Source: Planctomycetaceae bacterium (GTDB lineage: Bacteria; Planctomycetota; Planctomycetia; Planctomycetales; Planctomycetaceae). From it: a DNA stretch of 15,643 nt. The stretch covers positions 1 through 15,643 of the forward strand of contig JALTOP010000266.1 of NCBI GenBank assembly GCA_027000105.1. The letters are read 5' to 3'. A model generated the notes under the pieces. It ran no database searches. It saw only the letters and a program-made list of their open reading frames with translations, and was not told the origin of the DNA. Shown here piece after piece: positions 1 through 5,771 of the stretch. Numbering within the stretch: position 1 is the first letter of the stretch; every line of letters begins with the position of its first letter. The position numbers were made by a program, and so were the translations under genes.

Positions 1-30
1 GTAAAGGTGCCTGATGATGTTGCATGTACC

Positions 31-70
31 GTGGTTTCCAGAAAAGCGATCCTCAAGTGAGGTAAACCAC
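31..70. promoter_or_regulatory. Inverted repeat / nested hairpin upstream of the HEPN gene
   Basis: GTGGTTT at 31-37 is the reverse complement of AAACCAC at 64-70. The stem extends outward to TAC/GTA across one C-A mismatch. Inside the loop, CCTCA-AG-TGAGG at 51-62 forms a second short dyad. The element ends 37 bases before the ATG at 108, so it could be an operator, an RNA leader hairpin, or the terminator of a gene lying to the left of the window. No T-tract follows it, so a classical terminator is unlikely. The role is inferred. Confidence 0.35.
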
Positions 71-107
71 AGTAAAGCATTAAGAATTCAGTAAGGCAGT
101 AAGAATT
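70..107 (+). repeat. 19-bp tandem duplication abutting the start codon
   Basis: Two head-to-tail units, CAGTAAAGCATTAAGAATT (70-88) and CAGTAAGGCAGTAAGAATT (89-107), match at 17 of 19 positions. The second unit ends on the base before the ATG at 108. The usual ribosome-binding site position is therefore occupied by repeat sequence; the only purine-rich stretches are AAGG about 11 bases upstream of the ATG and AAGAA close to it. The duplication may affect translation or be a recent slippage product. Confidence 0.7.
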
Positions 108-905
108 ATGACGTCAGCCCCCGATGCCACAAAAGAGGCAGCGGGCGTTTCTTCGCCCGCTCCGAAAAGTGCAAAGCCAAAGAAGTCGTCTCTGGCTTTG
201 CAGCGGGACTACGTCCATGAAGCTCTCCAGAAACTGGTCGAGGGGCTGGCCCCTTATGCGGAAGGGAAACTTCAGGCCGTATTCCGCGACGACTGGAAGC
301 GATCGGCCAAGGCCAGTTTTCGCCGACCGCGGGAAGGAAGTCCCGGCCAGAAACAGGACGAATTCATTTGGGATGCCCATTCAACCCTGACAGTCGTTTG
401 GGATCAGTGGAATGCGGTTTTTCGTCAACATCTCGGGCACTACGAACGCTCTCTGGTTAGTGAATTGAGAGAATTTCGTAATCGCTGGGCGCATCAAAGA
501 CAGCTGAATTTTGATGACACCTATCGCGTCCTCGATAGTGTTGAACGTCTGCTTTCCGCTATTGGGTGCGATGAACTGGCTTGTGAAATATATGAAACCA
601 AGCAGGAATTACTGGAACGGGAATTCTCGGACAAGGTCAGGGAAGAACAGCGGGCAAAACAGAACTTGCAGAACAAGTGGTGGACGATTGCCGTTTACGT
701 TACCTGTTGCATCGCTATTGTTGCCCAAATGATTCTGTCCTGGCAATCAAGTGGGTATCTGATTGCGGGCTTTGTTGTGCTCGTTTTCATCTTTTTGATT
801 TACCAGCGGTTACAGGCGGAGCCGGTGGTTTATGGCCCACACGAGTGCAGAAAGTGTTTCCGCATCATCTACACCGCCGATTGTCCTTATTGCAAACGAA
901 AATGA
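108..905 (+). CDS. Membrane-anchored Swt1-type HEPN domain protein with C-terminal zinc ribbon
   Basis: The protein is 265 aa. Residues 1-30 are Ala/Ser/Lys/Pro-rich and probably disordered. Residues about 31-165 resemble the HEPN domain named after yeast Swt1: a helical stretch leads to FRNRWAHQ, where R124 and H129 form the R-x4-H HEPN signature, followed by DDTYRVLDSVERLLSAIG, a typical tail of this family. A charged, probably coiled-coil segment (165-190) comes next, then two hydrophobic spans (about 191-211 and 216-232) and a short tail with two CxxC pairs (C247/C250 and C259/C262) that should bind zinc. HEPN domains with this signature are often RNases or nucleotide-modifying toxins, but some are scaffolds; Swt1-type HEPN domains also occur in bacterial defence-associated ATPases. 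Here no NTase antitoxin or ATPase partner lies next door: the nearest gene is a cupin 182 bases downstream. A membrane-tethered nucleic acid-binding or stress role is inferred. The ATG at 108 is chosen although its ribosome-binding site is weak. Confidence 0.7.
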   Translation: MTSAPDATKEAAGVSSPAPKSAKPKKSSLALQRDYVHEALQKLVEGLAPYAEGKLQAVFRDDWKRSAKASFRRPREGSPGQKQDEFIWDAHSTLTVVWDQWNAVFRQHLGHYERSLVSELREFRNRWAHQRQLNFDDTYRVLDSVERLLSAIGCDELACEIYETKQELLEREFSDKVREEQRAKQNLQNKWWTIAVYVTCCIAIVAQMILSWQSSGYLIAGFVVLVFIFLIYQRLQAEPVVYGPHECRKCFRIIYTADCPYCKRK

Positions 906-1044
906 TGGAGCCGGTTGATTCCCCTTGCCTGCTTTCATTTGGGTGATACGGTCTGTCCTGCCATCATCGTGTGCAGGCGTTTTGTCGGTCTCCCTGATAA
1001 GTTGAACGAATCTGTACGTTGGCCGCATACGTTGACTGCAATGG

Positions 1045-1079
1045 TCGTAACAATGGATGCAACAACGATCGTAACAATG
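1045..1079 (+). repeat. 11-bp direct repeat with 24-bp period before the cupin gene
   Basis: TCGTAACAATG occurs at 1045-1055 and again at 1069-1079, and the bases between are partly similar (GATGCAACAACGA). The second copy ends 8 bases before the ATG at 1088. The reading frame runs open through the repeat from 1019, but it would encode an unlikely Asn/Arg-rich leader, so I treat it as noncoding. It may be a regulator site or a replication-slippage remnant. Confidence 0.45.
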
Positions 1080-1087
1080 CTCGCAGG

Positions 1088-1450
1088 ATGAAAGATAACA
1101 TGACAGGAAAAGCAGTCATTGTCGATTTTGAGACGCTTCCCGGTGTTCCCTGTCCCTGCGGCACCGCTCGTCGTGCCTTTGCGGATCTTGCCGACTATCC
1201 GGCGACCATTCACCAAACGGAAATTTCAACAGAAGCGAAAACACATTACCATCGCAAACTGACGGAAACCTACTATATCCTCGAATGCGAGCCGGACGCA
1301 AAAATCGAACTTGATGGCGAACAGATTCCGATCAAGCAGGGAGTCTGCGTTCTGATTCCTCCGGGTGTTCGGCATCGAGCAATCGGTAAAATGAAAATAC
1401 TTAATTTTGTTCTCCCCAAGTTTGACCCGAATGACGAATTTGTCGATTGA
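1088..1450 (+). CDS. Small single-domain cupin protein
   Basis: The product is 120 aa from the ATG at 1088; a second in-frame ATG at 1100 is also possible. Cupin motif 1 is visible as H53-Y-H55 with E60 four residues on. Motif 2 is PPGVRH, with H96 as the fourth metal ligand, so a bound Fe, Mn or Zn is expected. The N-terminus has a PCPCGTARRAF segment (residues 21-31), a Cys pair before the barrel that I associate with a conserved cupin subgroup. It has no signal peptide and is probably cytoplasmic. Such small cupins can be sugar- or acid-binding proteins, isomerases or dioxygenases, and the substrate cannot be read here. It stands alone: 182 bases follow the HEPN gene and 233 bases precede glpD. 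The frame is open upstream to 1019, but that leader is low-complexity and was excluded. Confidence 0.8.
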   Translation: MKDNMTGKAVIVDFETLPGVPCPCGTARRAFADLADYPATIHQTEISTEAKTHYHRKLTETYYILECEPDAKIELDGEQIPIKQGVCVLIPPGVRHRAIGKMKILNFVLPKFDPNDEFVD

Positions 1451-1672
1451 CATCAACACTTGGTGGTTGGCATCATTCGTTCGGCCTGCCACTCGGTTTG
1501 CAGAACAGAGCGGTCGACCATCAACACCCACAGATGGCGTTAACGAATTCTGCCTCTTTCTCAAAGCTGTGTTGATAGTCAAGGTGGTTAAGCCAGGTGG
1601 CCATTCTATCAGAAGGATGAGAGATAGGGGGAGATGTTCCACATCGGTTCGGGAATGTGGAATCCAATTCTC

Positions 1673-1676
1673 AGGA
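1673..1676 (+). promoter_or_regulatory. Ribosome-binding site deciding the glpD start
   Basis: AGGA lies 7 bases upstream of ATG 1684. The longer frame begins with GTG at 1657, which has no comparable site in front of it, so 1684 is preferred. Confidence 0.55.
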
Positions 1677-1683
1677 AAAGTGT

Positions 1684-3294
1684 ATGCAACGCGAAGAAAT
1701 GATAGCCGCGATTGATTCTCCCGGCCAAATATGGGACGTGATTGTTATCGGCGGAGGTGCGACCGGCTTGGGCGCGGCGCTGGAAGCGACGACACGGGGG
1801 CACCGCACGGTTCTGGTTGAGTCACACGATTTTGCCAAGGGAACGTCCAGTCGTTCAACGAAACTGGTTCACGGTGGAGTCCGCTATCTGCGTCAGGGAC
1901 AAATCGGGATGGTTCGGCAATCTTTGCGGGAACGGGAACGGTTGCTGAACAATGCCCCGCACATCGTTCATCCGCTCCAGTTCGTCATTCCTTCATACAC
2001 AACCGCTGGCAGTTGGTACTATTATGCCGGGCTGAAAACTTACGATTTTCTGGCAGGAAGAACACAATTTCCGGGGGCCAGGTTGCTTTCCCGGCAACAG
2101 GTAACCGACAGCCTGCCCACGTTGAACGAAGCGAAATTGCGGGGAGGCGTTCTGTATTCGGACGGTCAATTCGATGATTCACGTTTGGCGATCAGTCTGG
2201 CTCGGACGATCGCGGAGCACAAGGGGATCGTACTGAATTACACGCCGGTTATTTCGATGGTTCACCAGGGAGGTAAACTGACCGGAGTTGTGGTGCTCGA
2301 TAAAGAATCGGGACGGGAAATATCGCTGCAGGGGCGTGTCATCGTCAATGCAACCGGTGTCTTTGCCGATGAAATCATGAATCTGGATGAGGAATCCTCT
2401 CCCGAGGTTCCACACCATGGTGAGCCGGTTGTCATGCCGAGTCAGGGGTCGCATCTGGTACTGGATCGATCCTTCCTGCCCGGCGATGCGGCGATGATGA
2501 TTCCCGAAACCAGAGATGGACGGGTGCTGTTCGCGATTCCCTGGCACAACCATCTTCTGTTTGGCACGACCGACCTTCCGGTAGAATCTGTCACATTTGA
2601 CCCCCGACCTCTGGAAGAAGAAGTAGAATATCTGATCGAATATGCCGGGATGTATTTGTCGAAAAAACCGACTGAAAGTGACATTCTCAGCCAGTTTTCG
2701 GGGCTCCGTCCACTGGTTCGCAGTGAATCTGCCGGGAAATCGACCGCATCACTTTCACGAGAACATGAGATTCGAACCTCTCCGAGCGGCTTGATCAGCA
2801 TCATCGGTGGCAAGTGGACAACCTACCGGCATATGGGAGAGCAACTGATCGACCTGGCAGAAAAAGTGGGCGATTTGAAAGCCCGTCCATCACAGACCGC
2901 AACTTTGCCGATACATGGTGCCCCGGTCATGGGGAAAGATAAAAGCCTTTCATCGGACGATGAGTTCCTCAACGTTTACGGTAACGACGTGGATGACCTG
3001 CGACTGCTATCGGAAAAAGATCCTTCATTGGGGAAATGTTTGCATCCCCGTTTACCGTATCTCGCCTCGCAGGTTGTTTGGGCCGCCCGGCATGAGATGG
3101 CCAGAACAGTCGAGGACGTTTTGGCTCGCCGTACCCGTGCCCTTTTTCTGGACGCTCAAGCCGCCCTTGCCTGCGCACCACAGGTTGCATCCTTGTTGAC
3201 GCAAGTGCTCGGCACAAGTGAAAGCTGGAAACAGGAGCAGATCGATTCGTTCGAAAAATTGGCCAGAGGGTATTGTCCCCGCGCTAATGGCTGA
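1684..3294 (+). CDS. glpD: Aerobic glycerol-3-phosphate dehydrogenase (FAD, membrane-associated)
   Basis: GlpD oxidises sn-glycerol 3-phosphate to dihydroxyacetone phosphate and passes electrons via FAD to the quinone pool at the cytoplasmic face of the membrane. The 536-aa product starts with WDVIVIGGGATGLGAALEA, the FAD-binding Rossmann motif (GGGATG at about residues 23-28). It continues with the family signature KGTSSRSTKLVHGGVRYL (about 52-69), a central FLPGDAAMMIPETRDGRVLFAIPW region, and GLISIIGGKWTTYRHMGE near residue 375. The last 110 residues (from LPYLASQVVWAARHEMA) match the C-terminal helical domain with its ARRTRALFLDA motif. Length is normal for the family and no catalytic region is missing. 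No glpK, glpF or glpR lies nearby, so it is probably a single-gene unit serving lipid-glycerol turnover and respiration. A GTG at 1657 would add nine residues, but ATG 1684 has the better ribosome-binding site. Confidence 0.95.
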   Translation: MQREEMIAAIDSPGQIWDVIVIGGGATGLGAALEATTRGHRTVLVESHDFAKGTSSRSTKLVHGGVRYLRQGQIGMVRQSLRERERLLNNAPHIVHPLQFVIPSYTTAGSWYYYAGLKTYDFLAGRTQFPGARLLSRQQVTDSLPTLNEAKLRGGVLYSDGQFDDSRLAISLARTIAEHKGIVLNYTPVISMVHQGGKLTGVVVLDKESGREISLQGRVIVNATGVFADEIMNLDEESSPEVPHHGEPVVMPSQGSHLVLDRSFLPGDAAMMIPETRDGRVLFAIPWHNHLLFGTTDLPVESVTFDPRPLEEEVEYLIEYAGMYLSKKPTESDILSQFSGLRPLVRSESAGKSTASLSREHEIRTSPSGLISIIGGKWTTYRHMGEQLIDLAEKVGDLKARPSQTATLPIHGAPVMGKDKSLSSDDEFLNVYGNDVDDLRLLSEKDPSLGKCLHPRLPYLASQVVWAARHEMARTVEDVLARRTRALFLDAQAALACAPQVASLLTQVLGTSESWKQEQIDSFEKLARGYCPRANG

Positions 3295-3403
3295 TGCTGC
3301 ACCAACCCAATCCCGGAATTTGCGTACTGAATTCGATTTCTGAACGGGACTGTCCCAGTGATAAACCGTCTCAGTTATAACAAGTGAGAACAAAGCGGAC
3401 TGC

Positions 3404-3482
3404 GGGGGCATCCCCCCTCCCCATAAAACGCTCTTCAAAGATTAAGAGACAAGGCCTGATATGTTGCTATCCCGACAGGCCT
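3404..3482. terminator. Possible bidirectional terminator hairpins between glpD and the DUF547 gene
   Basis: Two stems lie in the spacer between the convergent genes. GGGGG-CAT-CCCCC is at 3404-3416, and AGGCCTG at 3452-3458 pairs with CAGGCCT at 3476-3482. Neither is followed by a clear T-tract on either strand, so intrinsic termination is uncertain. Position between two converging stop codons is the main support. Confidence 0.3.
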
Positions 3483-3496
3483 GCCAATCTGTAGGC

Positions 3497-4351
3497 CTAT
3501 CTGGCCGAGACGTCATTCAGATTCCAGTTATATTTCAGGTAATTGATGGTCACATGAGGGTCGCGGGCCAGTTGTCGGGCCTGCTCAGGCATGTACTTGC
3601 TCAAATAGGCGAGTTGCTGAGCTTTTGAGGAACCGAAATCAGAAGCGAACCAGTTCGTGATGGCACTCATGCTCAGGGTGCGTCTTCGCGTATCGACCTT
3701 CAGATTTTTTGATCGTGAAAAGAAGTCCCGTGCATTATCCGTCAATTGATTCTCAAGACGACTGGCCACGTACGCTTCATTTCGCAATCTCGGGCAACCA
3801 ATTGACGCACAGACAATCGCAAAGTGAATTCGCGGTTCGTTCATCCTGCGCAGAATTTTATGTTCGATATCTTCCAAAGAGTATTCGTGGTTACCAACAG
3901 GCAATTTCAGCTGTTTCCAAATGTTGTAACCGACCAGCTTGGCCGTGTGATTACGAATGCTGGTGGTCGGGTAAACCTGCAGAATTCCTTCTAATGTCAC
4001 TGCGTTGTAAGCGTTGATCCAAAAAGCGAGTTTCGCTTCCCGACTGGCGGCCAGACGGGGATTCGCCCGGCTGAGTTGTTTCAAATAGTTTTGCAGGGCA
4101 GATCGATCCGCTCGCGAAGCCTGCCAGGCTTTGTAGTTGACGTAGCCATTCTCGTCGACATATTTCTTTAACAACGCATCGAAACTGTCATGTCGAATCC
4201 GATCCATGGAGACCTGCTGATTTGCCGGCCAACGCTGTCCGACATAACGATCCGCTCTGACCTGATCGGGCGTCATCAAGACGTAAAACATGCCTATGAC
4301 ACCCAATGCCGAAAGAATGATCTGGTAAATCTGTACTCGAAATTGCCGCAT
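3497..4351 (-). CDS. DUF547 domain protein, exported or membrane-anchored
   Basis: The product is 284 aa. Residues 1-33 look like a signal peptide or N-terminal anchor: RQFR, then IYQIILSALGVIGMFYVLM, then a possible VRA cleavage site. DUF547 hallmarks follow: YVNYKAW (70-76), KLAFWINAYNAVTLEGIL (107-124), WKQLKLPVGNHEYSLEDIEHKILR (about 145-168), HFAIVCASIGCPRLRNEAY with C181 and C186 (176-194), and the C-terminal YLKYNWNLND. DUF547 has been noted as resembling cysteine-peptidase or transglutaminase-like folds; its reaction is not established, so I assign none. The ATG at 4351 is preferred over the longer open frame (to 4438) because AGGAAGG sits 7 bases upstream and the signal peptide begins there. 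It is monocistronic, convergent with glpD and divergent from the gene at 4621. Confidence 0.88.
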   Translation of the reverse strand: MRQFRVQIYQIILSALGVIGMFYVLMTPDQVRADRYVGQRWPANQQVSMDRIRHDSFDALLKKYVDENGYVNYKAWQASRADRSALQNYLKQLSRANPRLAASREAKLAFWINAYNAVTLEGILQVYPTTSIRNHTAKLVGYNIWKQLKLPVGNHEYSLEDIEHKILRRMNEPRIHFAIVCASIGCPRLRNEAYVASRLENQLTDNARDFFSRSKNLKVDTRRRTLSMSAITNWFASDFGSSKAQQLAYLSKYMPEQARQLARDPHVTINYLKYNWNLNDVSAR

Positions 4352-4358
4352 TGCATGA

Positions 4359-4365
4359 CCTTCCT
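4359..4365 (-). promoter_or_regulatory. Strong ribosome-binding site for the DUF547 gene
   Basis: On the minus strand this reads AGGAAGG, 7 bases before the ATG at 4351. It decides the start against the longer open frame reaching 4438. Confidence 0.75.
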
Positions 4366-4539
4366 TGTTACCGGGAGTGATTCTAGATCCGACGCTGGCG
4401 GTTTGCCTACATCGATTTGTACCCTCACAGCGCATCATCCTGTTTTTTTCGATGCCGTTCTGTTAGATGGCTGACAAAATGCGTCTGTTTTGGGCAAAAC
4501 ACAATTTTCCGGCAAAATGAGGGCGACTATCAGTCAAAA

Positions 4540-4556
4540 CTGGCTGATTGGCCTGT
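4540..4556 (+). repeat. 17-bp perfect direct repeat, left copy
   Basis: CTGGCTGATTGGCCTGT here is repeated exactly at 5591-5607. This copy lies about 65 bases before the TTG start at 4621. A chance perfect 17-mer repeat in a window of this size is unlikely. It is either a recombination or insertion scar or a shared regulator site. Confidence 0.9.
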
Positions 4557-4606
4557 TTTCTGCCTACAATAGCGATTGGTTGTTCACATTCGGAAATCGT
4601 CTTGTC

Positions 4607-4612
4607 GGAGAG
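4607..4612 (+). promoter_or_regulatory. Ribosome-binding site deciding a TTG start
   Basis: GGAGAG is placed 8 bases before TTG 4621. This points to TTG 4621 rather than the TTG at 4576, and the resulting N-terminus is a clean signal peptide. Confidence 0.6.
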
Positions 4613-4620
4613 TAACCACT

Positions 4621-5571
4621 TTGATCAGGTTCGAGCGAACGAAAATTACTGTTTTGATTTTTGGGGCGTTTTTCCTTGCAGGCCCCTTGCTAAAAATTCG
4701 CGCAGAGACTCCCGGGGAATGGATGCTGGTTTCGAAGAGTGACCTACCGAGTGGAACTGGCCTGGCTGCCGGTTTTGTTGCTGATGAAGGGATTGAGCGT
4801 CATCGTGATGTCGTTTTTGCAGACAATTTTGAGTCGGAAGATTTGGGATCTCTGTGGGATGATAGACGCAATCGGGGCAATGAAGTGTTGTCTCTTGTGA
4901 ATAATTCTGCATCAGGGGGGCCAGTCGGAAAAAGATCTCTTCGTGTCGTTGCTACACTGGGAAAGAATACCGGTGGTGGTCTGACAAAATGGTTCAGACC
5001 AAATGATAGTATTTTTATCCGCTTCTATACAAAGTTCGATTCCAAATGCGATTATGTCCATCATTTTTGTACACTGAGAGCCAATAAGTCACTCTCTGGT
5101 AGGGATCGCTGGAGTGGTTTTGGTGGTGCCGGTCTTCGGCCTGTTGGCAATGAAAGATTCTCCACGGCACTGGAACCATGGGGAAATGCAGGAAAATTTC
5201 CTGCACCGGGCCGTTGGAATTTTTATAGCTATTGGCACGCAATGAAAAAAAACAATGATGGTCACTATTGGGGGAATGCTTTTCAGCCACTATCGCAGGC
5301 GAATATTCCCAAGGGGAAATGGATTTGCGCAGAGTTCATGCTTAAACACAACACACCCTCTCTAAATGATGGCGAACAGGCATTTTGGATTGATGGAGAA
5401 TTGCGCGGTCATTGGCGGGGCATCAATTGGCGGACGAGCCCGAAACTCTGGGCGAATGCATTCACATTGGAAACCTATATCACCGAACGATGGACGAAAA
5501 ACAGAATAAATACAGTCTATTTTGATAACGTGGTCATTGCCTACAAATACATCGGGCCAGCAGGCAAGTAG
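4621..5571 (+). CDS. Secreted protein, possible concanavalin A-like/polysaccharide lyase-like fold
   Basis: The product is 316 aa from a TTG start. Residues 1-28 form a signal peptide: basic MIRFERTK, a hydrophobic ITVLIFGAFFLAGPLL core, then KIRA before the likely cleavage site. The mature part opens with DVVFADNFESEDLGSLWDD (63-81), a common entry to laminin G/concanavalin-type beta-sandwiches. It is rich in aromatic and beta residues (IFIRFYTKFDSKCDYVHHFC, 131-150; GRWNFYSYWHAM, 197-208; GKWICAEFMLKHN, 232-244; QAFWIDGEL, 253-261) and closes with YFDNVVIAYKYIGP (300-313), an ending I associate with polysaccharide lyase family 14/20-like proteins. No catalytic residues can be assigned, so carbohydrate binding or cleavage is an inference. 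The gene looks more AT-rich by eye than its neighbours and lies between perfect 17-bp direct repeats, which may mean it was acquired. It is divergent from the DUF547 gene. Confidence 0.7.
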   Translation: MIRFERTKITVLIFGAFFLAGPLLKIRAETPGEWMLVSKSDLPSGTGLAAGFVADEGIERHRDVVFADNFESEDLGSLWDDRRNRGNEVLSLVNNSASGGPVGKRSLRVVATLGKNTGGGLTKWFRPNDSIFIRFYTKFDSKCDYVHHFCTLRANKSLSGRDRWSGFGGAGLRPVGNERFSTALEPWGNAGKFPAPGRWNFYSYWHAMKKNNDGHYWGNAFQPLSQANIPKGKWICAEFMLKHNTPSLNDGEQAFWIDGELRGHWRGINWRTSPKLWANAFTLETYITERWTKNRINTVYFDNVVIAYKYIGPAGK

Positions 5572-5576
5572 CCCAA

Positions 5577-5596
5577 GCCAGTTCTTAATGCTGGCT
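5577..5596 (+). terminator. Weak hairpin after the secreted protein gene
   Basis: AGCCAG (5577-5582) and CTGGCT (5591-5596) pair around a 9-base loop, six bases after the stop codon. The right arm overlaps the second 17-bp repeat. No T-run follows directly, so it may be a weak or Rho-assisted terminator or simply a by-product of the repeat. Confidence 0.3.
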
Positions 5597-5607
5597 GATT
5601 GGCCTGT
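5591..5607 (+). repeat. 17-bp perfect direct repeat, right copy
   Basis: This is the exact second copy of the repeat at 4540-4556, 1051 bases further on. It lies 20 bases after the stop of the secreted protein gene and about 165 bases before the DUF1501 start at 5772. Confidence 0.9.
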
Positions 5608-5643
5608 GCAGGATTGTATTTTATTGCAGGATCGATTCCCTTG

Positions 5644-5671
5644 TTGCGATAATTCAGTTGTGATAATTCTG
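5644..5671 (+). repeat. 14-bp tandem repeat upstream of the DUF1501 gene
   Basis: TTGCGATAATTCAG (5644-5657) and TTGTGATAATTCTG (5658-5671) match at 12 of 14 positions. They sit about 100 bases before ATG 5772, a plausible place for an operator or upstream activator site. Function is inferred from position only. Confidence 0.4.
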
Positions 5672-5771
5672 TGCATCAAACCTCAAAATGAGACTTGAAC
5701 AGCCATCGGTAATCGAAGATGATGAAGAGGTTGTGTAACCACGAAAGTGAAACAGGAAGGAGGAGGTCGAG

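Noticed and set aside
108..1450. HEPN and cupin genes as a two-gene toxin-antitoxin pair
   Set aside because: They are separated by 182 bases, the cupin is not a known antitoxin type, and no MNT-type nucleotidyltransferase motif is present.
1226..1642. 138-residue minus-strand open frame over the cupin and the spacer before glpD
   Set aside because: It overlaps the cupin coding region in antisense and shows no domain, signal peptide or ribosome-binding site.
4565..4570. TACAAT as a -10 box for the secreted protein gene
   Set aside because: No acceptable -35 hexamer lies 16-18 bases upstream, and planctomycete promoter consensus is uncertain, so it is not listed as a promoter.
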